This document shows positions 54,913-64,000 of a stretch of DNA of 64,000 bases, piece after piece. A program made the translations under genes and the position numbers. This DNA is from Gimesia aquarii (GTDB lineage Bacteria > Planctomycetota > Planctomycetia > Planctomycetales > Planctomycetaceae). The notes beneath the pieces are model-generated. The model saw only the letters and a list, made by a program, of their open reading frames with translations. It did no database searches and was not told the origin of the DNA. The stretch is from assembly GCF_007748175.1 (NCBI RefSeq), contig NZ_CP037422.1, positions 1,342,528 through 1,406,527 on the forward strand, read 5' to 3'. Each line of letters starts with the position of its first letter. Within the stretch, counting starts at the first letter, position 1.

Positions 54913-56241
54913 TTATTGAATTCCGTAGCGACGACGTAAATCATTCTCTAGCTGCGGCACACGGCCTTGTTCTTTAATCCACAATTGTTTTAGAGGATAG
55001 GTTTCAGGAATAGGCAGCCCTTTCAGATCATGAATGTAACGCCAGAGTATGATGGCCTGTAGCCCTTCCTCTATCGCCAGATCTTCGCTCAATAGGCTGG
55101 GGTATTTGTTTAATACCTTTGCATATAACTGCATGCCTTTCTCAAGTTCTGCATTCGCTTCATCGAACTTACCACTGCGGAAGAGCTGTTCACCATCATA
55201 GATTGCCTTGTGAGCGTCGATGGTTTCTGTTTCCGATTCAGAGAGCGCCCGAGTTCGCCAGAAGCGATAATTGGACGTATCCTGGTAACGATTCGTCCAA
55301 TGTCTTACATCGGCTTCGGTAATATTCTCATCTCGATTCGCGAGATCCTTGATGTCGTCTTCGGTCCATTCTAATACGATAGGACCTTTGGGAGTAATGA
55401 ATTCTTCTCGACCAAAAATAGTGGTCCAATCTTTGAATCCTTGTGCCCAGGCATCAGTTCGCTGTTTTCCAAACGTTCCTTCCCGCTGCATGGCATTGGC
55501 GTAATCGAATTGGGCGTGCCAGGGAGAAGCACGGAACAACATACGCATTTGCAAGTGTTGCTTATGCTTCAACTCTTTTTCATTTGCCAGCAGGAAGTGC
55601 TCTTTGGCGACTTGGTAATTGTCCAGGCGTTCGGGATTGATTTCCGGATCAGGGCCGTTTTCATATCGTTCTGTATCAGGATCGACTTTATAGAATTTTC
55701 GGAACAGTCTCCATTCATCGGAACGTCCTACTTTTTGCCCATGCAGGTTTGCGACTTTCCAGTCAAGTTCGGGGAAGCGTTCGTTGCGTCGAACACCTTC
55801 ATTCAAAAATTTAATACCTTCCTTAACCCAGAAATAACGGTCTTCTACGGCATCCCATTCTGCAGAAACATTATAGGCCAGATTCCAGCCCTGAAAGTCC
55901 CAGACTTTCATGTAGTGAGGTTGTAACAAGATGATTGAATCTACGGTAGAACGGAGCTTAGCCCATTCTTTTCGCTTTTGATAATCATTGGCATCCATCC
56001 ACAACAGGTTTGTAGCAATGCCCCGTAGTCCCAATAAGACAAAATTCATGGAAGCACTGGAAGGGTCCACATCGCCTAATGTGCTTTCACCGAGTTCATG
56101 TTTAACACGTAGTTGTGCAAGTTCACCACCAGAGCCTTCTTCACCTGTGGAAGGCATACCGAGCCAGATGACAGGGATTAGCAATACGATAATGGCAATG
56201 ACATACGCAAGTTTACGGTGTTTGGAAGTGAGTTTGTTCAT
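54913..56241 (-). CDS. Membrane-anchored protein of an ABC transporter operon, helical repeat type
   Basis: About 442 residues from the ATG at 56241, which overlaps the stop of the permease gene as ATGA and has GGAGG 5-9 nt upstream. One transmembrane helix (about 12-30, YVIAIIVLLIPVIWLGMP) is followed by a large outside part. That part is rich in aromatic residues and TPR-like helix pairs (LLGLRGIATNLLWMDANDYQ, LQPHYMKVWDFQGWNLAYNV, FDEANAELEKGMQLYAKVL). The start and overlap show tight translational coupling to the permease, so it is probably an accessory subunit of that ABC system. I know this kind of protein only as conserved and unnamed in planctomycetes. Confidence 0.75.
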   Translation of the reverse strand: MNKLTSKHRKLAYVIAIIVLLIPVIWLGMPSTGEEGSGGELAQLRVKHELGESTLGDVDPSSASMNFVLLGLRGIATNLLWMDANDYQKRKEWAKLRSTVDSIILLQPHYMKVWDFQGWNLAYNVSAEWDAVEDRYFWVKEGIKFLNEGVRRNERFPELDWKVANLHGQKVGRSDEWRLFRKFYKVDPDTERYENGPDPEINPERLDNYQVAKEHFLLANEKELKHKQHLQMRMLFRASPWHAQFDYANAMQREGTFGKQRTDAWAQGFKDWTTIFGREEFITPKGPIVLEWTEDDIKDLANRDENITEADVRHWTNRYQDTSNYRFWRTRALSESETETIDAHKAIYDGEQLFRSGKFDEANAELEKGMQLYAKVLNKYPSLLSEDLAIEEGLQAIILWRYIHDLKGLPIPETYPLKQLWIKEQGRVPQLENDLRRRYGIQ

Positions 56242-57851
56242 TTCGCCTCCAATTCGCGAAGCTTCAAGCTGTAAAAAGAAACAATTAAACAAGGAAGAAA
56301 ATAAGCTGCGGTTGTGATAATGCCCGGCAGTAAGGCGGCATTCCAGGACACATCAAAACCTTTGATCACGTATTCGCGCATATTTGAGAAGATGCCAAAG
56401 TTCGGAATAACCTGCTGACAGAGCCAGAGAAAATTAATAATACCGGCATCAACTAATTCAATGATAAACTTCACGGAGCCATCTGGAAGTGCTGTTTGCG
56501 AATTCATGTGGGTAATCAGACGGTACCAGGCTTCGATGGCTCCTGCTGCCTGCATTTGACCACTGAGAATCTCATTCATGTATTCTTTGGACATAAAGCC
56601 AACCAGCACTATCGTCAGAGTGGTCAGAATCGCGACAGGACCTTTTACAAAACAGCTAATGGTCACTCCCAGCATGATGACGAGCACCATTGGTAACCAG
56701 ATTCCAAAAACAGCTTTTGAGTAGCCTGCCAGGAACGCACGGTCCGGAGTACGAACAAAGAGGTCGGGCCGGGCCATTCCCAATAATTGTCCTGCCTCCA
56801 GACACTGGACTTCAACGGTCAGGTTTCCATCTTTGTCAATTACATCGTTGAAGATATCCAGTTCTTCTCCGGAGTTCCCTTCCGGATTGTCATACTTGAG
56901 TTTCCGATTAATTTCCAGAACGTTATCTGAATACTCTTTATTGATTAATGGTCGAGAGGGGACTCGCAGATTTTTATCTTCATTCACAAAAATGAACTGG
57001 TAGAGAATCCCTCCCTTTTCCATGTTCCCTTTGTGCGTTCGGAATGCTTCAAACGAAGACTCCAGGACTAGCTTGTCGTTAATCGCGTCACTTTCGTCGA
57101 TTCCTGCAAATTTATAAATCGCACGTGCTTTAGTGGCCCCTTCAATATAACTTCGGAAATCCCAGATATCCCCTACGTTAAGACCCGATGATGTGGGAGC
57201 TCCTTCACGATCGGTGAAAGAAATACTGCCATAGACGGGAACTTTGGAAACCAGTTTGTATTGCGCGCTCTTCGGAACCTGGCGATTGATCCAGATGTAT
57301 CCAATGGTTCCCATGACAACGAGGATAGCGCTTCCCAGAAGCGTAAAGCCCAGCATTCTACCGATGACAATTTCAATGCGATACGCAGGCTTAGTCACGA
57401 CGGTATGAATGGTTCTCCTTTTAATGTCTTCTGGCAGAGACCAGCATGCCAGCAGCAACATGATTGGGATTACGAGCCAACTGATCGCTTTGAGAACGAA
57501 ATCAATGTAGGACTGGACTTGTAAGTCAGGTCTATCAGCAGTACCAGAAAGAAACCAACCTGCGAACATGAAGAGTACTGCAAAAATGATAAAGACGAAC
57601 AGGATTTTTTGCCTTAAAGCCTCGCGAATCGTTAAAACTGTCAGCGACCAGACACGACGACAGGAAACATGCGTGATTTGCACAAAGAAATCGAGTATGG
57701 CACGAAAGACGCCCGTGAAACCTTTGGCTCCCCGTGTGAGAGTGCCCACGATCAAGCAGACAACAATTGCGATGAGCATCGCGCTGCCAAATACAACGAG
57801 AAAATATTGAAAAGCACCAAGCAGGTCGTATGGAATAGGATCAAAAGACAT
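56238..57851 (-). CDS. ABC transporter permease (ABC-2/NosY-like)
   Basis: 537 residues. Hydrophobic helices are near 10-38, 80-100, 115-137, 168-190, 395-440 (two) and 500-530. A large extracytoplasmic loop of about 200 residues between helices 4 and 5 is unlike a simple drug exporter (contains VPVYGSISFTDREGAP and GDIWDFRSYIEGATKARAIY). SLPEDIKRRTIHTVVTKPAYR with the helix before it fits the NosY/ABC-2 group. It is transcribed after the ATPase gene (about 120 nt gap), and its stop overlaps the start of the helical-repeat gene by ATGA. The three form a complete ABC system of unknown substrate. Confidence 0.85.
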   Translation of the reverse strand: MSFDPIPYDLLGAFQYFLVVFGSAMLIAIVVCLIVGTLTRGAKGFTGVFRAILDFFVQITHVSCRRVWSLTVLTIREALRQKILFVFIIFAVLFMFAGWFLSGTADRPDLQVQSYIDFVLKAISWLVIPIMLLLACWSLPEDIKRRTIHTVVTKPAYRIEIVIGRMLGFTLLGSAILVVMGTIGYIWINRQVPKSAQYKLVSKVPVYGSISFTDREGAPTSSGLNVGDIWDFRSYIEGATKARAIYKFAGIDESDAINDKLVLESSFEAFRTHKGNMEKGGILYQFIFVNEDKNLRVPSRPLINKEYSDNVLEINRKLKYDNPEGNSGEELDIFNDVIDKDGNLTVEVQCLEAGQLLGMARPDLFVRTPDRAFLAGYSKAVFGIWLPMVLVIMLGVTISCFVKGPVAILTTLTIVLVGFMSKEYMNEILSGQMQAAGAIEAWYRLITHMNSQTALPDGSVKFIIELVDAGIINFLWLCQQVIPNFGIFSNMREYVIKGFDVSWNAALLPGIITTAAYFLPCLIVSFYSLKLRELEAK

Positions 57852-57971
57852 AGTGATTTACTTCTGTGAATAACATCTCATAGGAAATGATGCTCTTCTG
57901 TTTTGATCAGTTAGAGCCAGAGTTAATAATCTTGAGTAAAGACATTAGGAACGTACTATAAATAATGTTGC

Positions 57972-58877
57972 TTACTCGGAAGCCTTTTTCTCTTCTGTGT
58001 CTGGAACAAACCGTTGTCCCGGACGGTCTTTACTTTCCTGAACGGTTTTCAGGAACAGTGATTCCAGTGTTGCGGTAGGATGGTCGATTGTGCCGACCTT
58101 TCCATTGTGTTTTGCAACGACCTGCTCAATTTCCTTGATTGCTTCATCACTCAGACGGGAGGTCATGATTTGCGTTTCATCCTGTTCCTTCAGCAAGTCT
58201 TCCACGCGCCCCATCACTTTTAATTCACCACCATACAGAATTGCAATACGGTCACACACGTCCTGAACATCAGCCAGAAGGTGGCTACACATCAGAACTG
58301 TTTTGCCCTGCTCCTTTAATTCCAGGATCATGCGTTTCATGTCATCTGTACCAAGTGGGTCCAGACCACTGGTTGGTTCATCCAGCATCACGAGGTCAGG
58401 ATTATTGATGAGTGCTTGAGCCAGTCCGATTCGTCGGGTCATTCCTTTTGAATATTCTTTTAGCTGACGTCGTTTGGCATGTCCGAGGCCGACTTTTTCA
58501 ATCAGTTCAGCAGCTCGTTCACGACGCTCTTTTGCGGGCATTTTGAAAAGTCGCCCATAGAAATCAAGCGTTTCCTCAGCATTCAGGAATCGGTATAGAT
58601 ACGATTCTTCAGGTAAGTAACCGATGCGTTCATTTTTTTCTACATTTGATGCTGGTTGGCCGAGTACTTTGATGTCGCCTTCAGACGGAAAAAGCAGCCC
58701 CAGGAGCAATTTGAGAGTGGTGGTTTTTCCTGATCCATTGGGACCCAGGAGTCCAAAAATCTCTCCTTTTTTTATTTCAAGACTCAAAGAATTGAGAGCA
58801 CGAACTTTCTTTCGGCCCCAGAAGTCACGGTAAATCTTTGTCAGATTACTAATCTGAATGACTGGTTCATTGTCCAT
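57972..58877 (-). CDS. ABC transporter ATP-binding protein
   Basis: 301 residues, ABC-2-type ATPase. Walker [18 protein letters not shown]. The signature motif is [15 protein letters not shown] (the usual LSGGQ is replaced by YSKGM, common in ABC-2 ATPases). Walker [18 protein letters not shown], then the H-loop in [17 protein letters not shown]. The C-terminal 70 residues ([20 protein letters not shown] onward) are an extra domain. GGAG lies about 11 nt before the ATG. It is the first gene of the three-gene operon (58877 to 54913). It couples ATP hydrolysis to transport; the substrate is unknown. Confidence 0.94.
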   Translation of the reverse strand: MDNEPVIQISNLTKIYRDFWGRKKVRALNSLSLEIKKGEIFGLLGPNGSGKTTTLKLLLGLLFPSEGDIKVLGQPASNVEKNERIGYLPEESYLYRFLNAEETLDFYGRLFKMPAKERRERAAELIEKVGLGHAKRRQLKEYSKGMTRRIGLAQALINNPDLVMLDEPTSGLDPLGTDDMKRMILELKEQGKTVLMCSHLLADVQDVCDRIAILYGGELKVMGRVEDLLKEQDETQIMTSRLSDEAIKEIEQVVAKHNGKVGTIDHPTATLESLFLKTVQESKDRPGQRFVPDTEEKKASE

Positions 58878-59324
58878 GGACGGTTCTTTGCTCCACTGTT
58901 AGTTAGATTTTGATAAAAAATATGATCAATAGAAAGAACAGTTTTTCAGTTAAAAAAAGAGAACCAATTTAAACTAACGCTAGAATATCTGCGAGTTTAC
59001 TACGATATGTGGCAGAACTCTGTTGGTAAAAAATTCAATTTCCCGGTAGCGGAAATCAAAAAACAGAGAGTTTGCAAAGATCAATGCCTGGCCATCATCC
59101 ATTACAGGGGCCCGAAACTAAGGATTCCATTCAAAACAATGATCCAAAGTGGTTTACACTCTAAAATCGACGGGCTGCTCTTGCAAGCTATTTCAGCAGC
59201 TTACTAGATTAAGATTTCAAGAACTCTAGGGGGTAACCTGTAAACAGGGCTGAATCATTATAATTTAACCCCCTATGCATGAGGTTGGAAGAAAAAACCG
59301 AATCGTCTGTGTTCATGCGGATAG
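58878..59324. other. Intergenic region with a structured segment
   Basis: About 445 bp between the ABC operon start and the DUF58 gene, both on the minus strand. A 66-codon open frame on the plus strand (59007-59207) has no ribosome-binding site and is not supported. The structured segment at 59228-59274 is listed separately. Confidence 0.45.
59228..59274 (-). other. Structured intergenic element downstream of the DUF58 gene
   Basis: AGGGGGT (59228-59234) pairs with ACCCCCT (59268-59274). Inside is CCTGT/ACAGG (59237-59241 and 59244-59248 region), so it could form a branched or nested hairpin. It could be a terminator-like end of the DUF58 transcript or a leader of the ABC operon. Confidence 0.4.
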
Positions 59325-60221
59325 TCAGAATCGGGCTTTTCTTTGCGATAAATATTCGATCAACGCTTTATCAAAGGGCATGCTGGTATCGAGGGGCACG
59401 TAATCTGCTCTCATCGCCTGCAACTTCTCCTGATAGGTCTGTCTGAGTTCATTCACTGCCTCAAGGTAGTCGGCTTTCATTCCTTCCGCATCCAGAACCA
59501 GTGAATCACCTGCTTCGGGTTCTTTCAGGTCAACCATACCTTTGAAGGGGAAATAGACTTCGGCTTCGTCGAGTATGTGGAAAACGATTACATCGTGACC
59601 TGCATAACGAAGTCTTTGCAAACTGTCTAAAACATTTTTTTGGTCGGTTAGTAAATCAGAGAAAATCATGATTAAACTACGATGTTTGACCATAGAGGCA
59701 ATGTGTTGAACATTACGTGAAACTTCTGTGGTGCCCGATGGTTGTGATTTTGCCAGCATGGCCAAGATATTTCCCAATTGTCCTCGTTTGCTGCGAGCAG
59801 GGAGGTAGTTTTTAATTTGATTACCAAAGGTGATCAATCCTACTGGGTCTTGTTGATGGATCATCATATAAGCAAGAGACGCTGCCAGACAGATTGCATA
59901 GTCAAACTTCGAAAGTTGCTGGCGATAGGTGTAGGCCATACTCTCTGACAAATCGAGTACCAGATAACCGGTCAGATTCGTCTCTGCTTGATATTTTTTG
60001 ATGTAGTAGCGGTCAGTTTTGGCGTAGACCTGCCAATCAATATCGCGCGGGTCATCTCCTTTGGTGTAACGGCGGTGTTCGCTAAACTCCACGCTAAAAC
60101 CATGATAAGGGCTGGCATGCAGGCCGCTGAGGAACCCTTCCACAATGAATTTTGCCCTCAAGTCAAGGCGGGCTACAGTCTGGATGACTTCAGGTTTGAG
60201 ATATTGTTCCACATTAGGCAT
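59325..60221 (-). CDS. DUF58 domain-containing protein (VWA-like)
   Basis: 298 residues. The core DUF58 stretch is clear: FSVEFSEHRRYTKGDDPRDI, DWQVYAKTDRYYIKKYQAET, then a VWA-like domain with LVLDLSESMAYTYRQQLSKF (D-x-S-x-S type metal site, written DLSES), MVKHRSLIMIFSDLLTDQ and VIVFHILDEAEVYFPF. These proteins usually go with MoxR ATPases; none is in the window, and the next gene upstream is on the other strand. It is cytoplasmic, without the membrane helices of longer relatives. The gene is upstream of the ABC operon on the same strand but 447 nt away. The molecular role is unknown. Confidence 0.88.
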   Translation of the reverse strand: MPNVEQYLKPEVIQTVARLDLRAKFIVEGFLSGLHASPYHGFSVEFSEHRRYTKGDDPRDIDWQVYAKTDRYYIKKYQAETNLTGYLVLDLSESMAYTYRQQLSKFDYAICLAASLAYMMIHQQDPVGLITFGNQIKNYLPARSKRGQLGNILAMLAKSQPSGTTEVSRNVQHIASMVKHRSLIMIFSDLLTDQKNVLDSLQRLRYAGHDVIVFHILDEAEVYFPFKGMVDLKEPEAGDSLVLDAEGMKADYLEAVNELRQTYQEKLQAMRADYVPLDTSMPFDKALIEYLSQRKARF

Positions 60222-60765
60222 TGGTGAGAGTCTCCGCTTAGATACGTCTCCTACTATAACAGCAGCGAGTTAGCAATTCCCAGCCGGTAAGGGGCCTGAT
60301 TACCAAGATAGGGGAATCGATTGCAGTAATTATATGGTCTGGCTGAGCCGAGAGTGTATACCCTTGAACATTTTGTCTCACTTGTATAATCTAGATATCC
60401 GAATGGGATCAACTAATCTCAATCTTAAACTTGATTTGAAAGTGTAATAAAGTAGGTTTATCATAAAGATTCTAGACTGAATCCGCTCAATTTGTTCTCA
60501 TGAGAATTGAGAATATGAGACAGTTCTCAGTACTTTGAATTAGTTATAAAAACAAAAAACGATACTGCATTTGCCTGGGTGCTATGTTAATCTGACATTC
60601 CGCAGCAGGAGATGTTGAAATTTACATCCATCAATTTCCCAATTGGAATCTGCTTCTGATTTTATCAACTCATATTTACTGATCTTTTTCATAGAGCAGA
60701 AGCATTGATGATTTTATTTTTCTGAAGATTATAATTTGTATTTATCGAAGTATTAGGGATTTATA
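60222..60765. other. Divergent intergenic region
   Basis: About 545 bp, AT-rich. It holds TTGAAC (60364-60369) and TATAAT (60385-60390) 15 nt apart and the perfect palindrome TTCTCATGAGAA (60495-60506). AGGGA precedes the next start codon. Confidence 0.4.
60495..60506. promoter_or_regulatory. 12-bp palindrome
   Basis: TTCTCATGAGAA, with GTTCTCA repeated about 30 bp further right. A possible regulator site about 260 bp before the zinc-ribbon gene. Confidence 0.25.
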
Positions 60766-62394
60766 ATGTCAAATGGCGTAACTCCGGATGAACACGAAAA
60801 GAATCCTACAGAGATACCATGTCCGTGTTGTGGTGAGATGGTCCGTGTTGGCCTGGTTCGTTGCTGGAACTGCAGCGCATTTATGCGCGAAGATATTGCA
60901 GAAGCATATCGTAAGATGCAGGAAAATCCCTCTCCCATGATTTTCAGTAAACTACCTGATGACTCCGACGAGGGAACTGAAGCAGACTCCCAACTCTCCA
61001 CAGCCACGATGTCTTCGTTTGGAGGCCGTGATGACGATGATTTTGAGTTAGATGAGAATATTGCAGTCACAGAATATGAAGCCTCGGATGATGATTTTCA
61101 GCTTACTGAAAATACGAAAATCAGTGATTCAGATCAGTCTACCATCCCTCTGGCACGAGAGGAGACGGTAGCTGAGTCAGAGCAGGATAGTGATACAAAG
61201 CAGGATACCGACAATACCAATGAAGCAGAGAGTGCCTCGGATGCAAAAGCAAAAGAGGTAAATGCAGAACCAACCGAAGACCATTCGGTGGCTACAGGAG
61301 GTGATGTCTTGTTAGACGTCGCCATGCAAGAAGAGAAGGAAGATAGAAAACGTCGCAAAGGTAAAAGAAGGCGTCGTTCTGGTAAAATCGAGGGAGGAGT
61401 AGTCGTTTATTGCCCCAATGGGCATCGAATTCGTGTTCGTGAAGAATACCGAGGTGCTGCCGGTAAATGCCCAGCCTGTGGTGTGTTATACCTTGTACCT
61501 TTGGCAACAGACAAAGAAGAAGAGAAACCAGAAACTGATGAAGCTGAGACTACGTCCAGCAAAGATGGTGGTTCAGAATTAAACACTGGTGCTTATAAAT
61601 ATTGGTTCAATGACGTTAAGTTGCATGCGATTGACCCCACAAAACTTAAGTTAAAGCCAAATAGTCTGGAAAAGACATTCACATTAGTCGATCTGGCGAT
61701 TTCTAATGAAAAAATGTTGTTGCCGGTACTATCAAAAGGTGGCCTCCTTGGAGGTAACAAAGATAAACAACAGAAGGTCAGAGCTGAGATAGCACAGCAT
61801 CTGAGTGAAGAAAAAGACGAATCAGAAATTCCCGCTCAGAATGTGCAAGTGTTTGACACAGATCAGATCCAGAAATTGCGAGTCGTATTTCCTGCGATGT
61901 ATGATCATGAATCAGTTTTTGCTGGCGTGCCTGTCTTTGGAAAAGGGCGTATTGCGATATTGCTACCGAAGCAGGAAGATGCAAAAGAGAACCAATACCT
62001 CACACTTTCTCTGACCGAATATCGCAAATTTTCTAAAGCGTTAAATGAACTTCATGGTATCAGTAATCTGGGGCAAGATTCTGGGATTCCACTGACGGAT
62101 CAAGTCAGTCAAGTCACTTGTCACTATAGTGAAGAATCATTTGAGACGTTGGATAATGAAAGTCTTCATTTTTATGAAGCAGATCCCGAAATTGAACTGG
62201 CACTTGCTGGACGACAATGTGAAGCCTGTCAGTTAATTGTAAGCGAGGATTCAAGGAAGAAAGAGCGAATTGGGGGGAAAACGGGTAAGGGAATTGCGAA
62301 AGCGAAATGCCCCAAGTGTAATGAGAAATTCGGCAACATCTCTCTCTGGCAAATTGCAATATCTGAAGTGCCAGAACAAGCGGAATCTGAATAG
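60766..62394 (+). CDS. Protein with three zinc-ribbon motifs and an acidic linker
   Basis: 542 residues; no family recognised as a whole. Zinc-ribbon 1: CPCC (19-22) and CWNC (33-36). An acidic, serine-rich linker (about 60-190) follows, then a basic patch (KRRKGKRRRRSGK, about 197-209). Zinc-ribbon 2: CPNGHRIRV and CPAC (216-219, 235-238), of a kind often seen in planctomycete proteins. Another low-complexity segment leads to a folded domain (about 275-475). Zinc-ribbon 3 is at the end: CEAC (485-488) and CPKC (515-518). No signal peptide or membrane helix. It is probably a cytoplasmic scaffold or nucleic-acid-binding protein. It is a single gene between DUF58 and dnaG. Confidence 0.75.
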   Translation: MSNGVTPDEHEKNPTEIPCPCCGEMVRVGLVRCWNCSAFMREDIAEAYRKMQENPSPMIFSKLPDDSDEGTEADSQLSTATMSSFGGRDDDDFELDENIAVTEYEASDDDFQLTENTKISDSDQSTIPLAREETVAESEQDSDTKQDTDNTNEAESASDAKAKEVNAEPTEDHSVATGGDVLLDVAMQEEKEDRKRRKGKRRRRSGKIEGGVVVYCPNGHRIRVREEYRGAAGKCPACGVLYLVPLATDKEEEKPETDEAETTSSKDGGSELNTGAYKYWFNDVKLHAIDPTKLKLKPNSLEKTFTLVDLAISNEKMLLPVLSKGGLLGGNKDKQQKVRAEIAQHLSEEKDESEIPAQNVQVFDTDQIQKLRVVFPAMYDHESVFAGVPVFGKGRIAILLPKQEDAKENQYLTLSLTEYRKFSKALNELHGISNLGQDSGIPLTDQVSQVTCHYSEESFETLDNESLHFYEADPEIELALAGRQCEACQLIVSEDSRKKERIGGKTGKGIAKAKCPKCNEKFGNISLWQIAISEVPEQAESE

Positions 62395-62850
62395 TACAAG
62401 AGTGTTGATTTGTTGAACCACTCCTTACTCTTTTTTATTTGCTAACAACCTTCTTCAGCATTTGACAGGGACATTGCGGTGGTAGTCTCAGAAGTTATAA
62501 TGCCTATAATTCATAAAAACCAACTGTCTAATGGCTATTGATTTCCCTGTTCGGATTGTGTTAATTATTCTGATTGAGTAAGTGATACAATCATGGTTTA
62601 CTATTCGGATTAACTTGGACTTGCACACTTAGGTATGTTTATAACATTATATAAATTTTGATCTTATGAGCGAACCTGGTTTAAATTTCTCTGAATGGAT
62701 TTTCTTGACCAATGGGAACTATGGGGTAAAATTAAGTTACGCAGAGCTGAGCAGGGAAGCACTCTTGACCTAGATACGTGTGTCCACTTTTCATGTTTGA
62801 TGAATTAAGTGGCACTGAGGGGCCGTTTTTGAACTGTTCAGGAGAAACTG
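62395..62850. other. Intergenic region before dnaG
   Basis: About 455 bp. A weak terminator-like segment follows the zinc-ribbon gene: GAGTG/CACTC (62400-62423), then TTACTC and six T. The rest is AT-rich and presumably contains the dnaG promoter. Confidence 0.4.
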
Positions 62851-64000
62851 GTGTCGCCAGGATTTGATCAAAATTTCAAAGAACTGGTCCGCCAGAGAAC
62901 AAACATCGTCGAGTTGGTATCCGAGTCGATTCAATTGACTCCCAACGGACACGATTTCAAAGGTCTCTGTCCTTTTCACAATGACCATAATCCTTCAATG
63001 ATGGTCTATCCTGAGCGTGGTACCTGGCGATGCTGGGTCTGTGATAACGGAGGCGACTGTTTTTCCTGGGTGGAAAAATATGATGATGTCAGCTTCTATG
63101 AGGCATTAAAGATCTTGGCTGAGAAAGCCCATTTGGAACTGCCTCAATCTACTGCACGCGTGGGATCTGTTCCGCGATCTAATATCGTAGAAAAGACATC
63201 ATTATTTGAAGTGATGAAATGGGCAGAGCAGCAATTTCACCATTGTTTGATGGAAACTGCCGAAGGAGAATATGCTCGTCGCTATCTTATTGAGGAGCGA
63301 GGATATACCGAAGATACTATCAGGCAGTTTCGGTTAGGCTTTCATCCGGACCACTGGCAATGGTTAGTGAATCGCGCACAAGGTAAATATGCTGAAGCAT
63401 TATTGTCGGAAGCAAAATTGATTTTCAAAAAAGAAGGTCATAACCGATATTCCGATTATTTCGTCAATCGGGTGGTGTTTCCGGTTCGCGACGAGCGTAA
63501 ACGCGTTGTTGCATTTGGGGGACGTGTTCTGCCAGGAACGAATTCCGATGGAATTGCCAAGTATTTCAACAGTCCCGAAAGCTTGATCTTTACTAAGAGC
63601 AAGCTGCTATTCGGTTTGGATCAAGCAAGACAACGAATTCGAGAAACGGAGACCGTAGTCGTCGTCGAAGGGTACACTGATTGCATAACAGCGCATCAGT
63701 TTGGGGTGACGAATGTAGTGGCAACATTAGGAACAGCGTTGACGGACACGCATGTTTCTTATCTGAAGCGTCTGGCGCGAAAAGTCGTGCTCGTATTTGA
63801 CGGTGATGATGCAGGGCAAAATGCGGCCGAGCGTTCTTTAACGAAATTTATCTCTCAGGAAGTCGATTTGCGAATTTTAACGTTACCTGCGAGAAAAGAT
63901 CCTGCCGAGTTTTTGGAAGAGCAAGGTGCAGAAAAGCTAAAGCAACTGATTGATCAAGCGCCCGAAGCGTGGAATTTCAAGTTAAATATTTGTCTCAAAA
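62851..64000 (+). CDS. dnaG: DNA primase, 5' part only (runs off the window)
   Basis: About 383 codons are visible. Synthesises RNA primers at the replication fork. GTG start with AGGAG 8 nt upstream. The N-terminal CHC2 zinc domain has C40, H43, C61 and C64 (LCPFHNDHNPSMMV and RCWVCDNGGDC). The RNA polymerase core begins with VMKWAEQQFHHCLMET and YLIEERGYTEDTI. The Toprim motifs follow: VVVEGYTDC with E273 and D277, and LVFDGDDAGQ with D317 and D319. The order and spacing match bacterial primases; the rest of the core and the helicase-binding end lie outside the window. No rpsU or rpoD neighbour is visible on this side. Confidence 0.96.
   Translation, partial: MSPGFDQNFKELVRQRTNIVELVSESIQLTPNGHDFKGLCPFHNDHNPSMMVYPERGTWRCWVCDNGGDCFSWVEKYDDVSFYEALKILAEKAHLELPQSTARVGSVPRSNIVEKTSLFEVMKWAEQQFHHCLMETAEGEYARRYLIEERGYTEDTIRQFRLGFHPDHWQWLVNRAQGKYAEALLSEAKLIFKKEGHNRYSDYFVNRVVFPVRDERKRVVAFGGRVLPGTNSDGIAKYFNSPESLIFTKSKLLFGLDQARQRIRETETVVVVEGYTDCITAHQFGVTNVVATLGTALTDTHVSYLKRLARKVVLVFDGDDAGQNAAERSLTKFISQEVDLRILTLPARKDPAEFLEEQGAEKLKQLIDQAPEAWNFKLNICLK

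Noticed and set aside
59007..59207. 66-codon frame in the spacer before the ABC operon
   Set aside because: No ribosome-binding site, no similarity known to me, and average composition of the spacer.
1..64000. CRISPR array, tRNA, rRNA or intact insertion sequence
   Set aside because: I looked for regularly spaced repeats, tRNA cloverleaf words and transposase-like frames and found none that hold up.

Overview
The window looks like chromosomal DNA from a planctomycete of moderate GC content, probably a Gimesia-like member of the Planctomycetaceae. This is inferred from gene content, not from a marker gene. The clues are three secreted sulfatases, two secreted PQQ-type beta-propeller proteins, a very large DUF1080/propeller/HEAT/PVC-type haem protein, a LamG-propeller protein, a Tat-exported sugar isomerase-like protein, a DUF58 protein next to an ABC operon, and many single genes with long spacers. 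No tRNA, rRNA, CRISPR array or intact insertion sequence was seen.

Layout. 1-4.9 kb: a DUF116-polyprenyl synthetase fusion and a secreted DUF5060 glycosidase-like gene, followed by a 75-bp near-copy of the 3' end of the synthetase gene. 4.9-7.5 kb: a gene-poor accessory stretch with three copies of an ACGAA-rich intergenic repeat, two AT-rich orphan genes and decayed sequence. 7.5-19.2 kb: methyltransferase, pyruvate carboxylase, small proteins, a HIT protein, an Nramp-like transporter, trpE and an orphan mcsB. 19.6-30.7 kb: the giant DUF1080/haem protein, a UbiB-type kinase, a PQQ propeller gene with hemL, an M42 peptidase, and convergent HDOD and STAS-like genes. 31.4-38.5 kb: three sulfatases, a DUF309 protein and a second Nramp-like transporter only 35 nt upstream of one sulfatase. 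38.5-46.6 kb: rhodanese, lactonase, metallophosphoesterase, DHFR-like, NTF2-like, sugar isomerase-like, class II photolyase and a second PQQ protein. 47.1-54.9 kb: a SulP transporter-carbonic anhydrase fusion, a stand-alone DeoR-type sensor-like protein, a GntR regulator with a palindromic putative operator, and a LamG domain split by a seven-repeat propeller. 54.9-64 kb: an ABC transporter operon with a coupled membrane-anchored subunit, a DUF58 protein, a protein with three zinc ribbons, and the 5' part of dnaG, which runs off the window.

How the genes fit together. Central metabolism and housekeeping (pyc, trpE, hemL, dnaG, photolyase, prenyl synthesis, HIT) are mixed with a secreted polysaccharide- and sulfate-ester-degrading repertoire typical of the group. 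Likely co-transcribed pairs from spacing are PQQ-hemL, Nramp-like-sulfatase, DUF309-sulfatase, metallophosphoesterase-DHFR-like, PQQ-photolyase, and the three-gene ABC operon. The observations I find most worth following are the 75-bp direct repeat bracketing the DUF5060 gene, the LamG/propeller nesting, the two Nramp-like proteins lacking the metal-binding motif, the non-canonical sulfatase next to one of them, the SulP-carbonic anhydrase fusion and the DeoR-type sensor-like protein without a DNA-binding domain.
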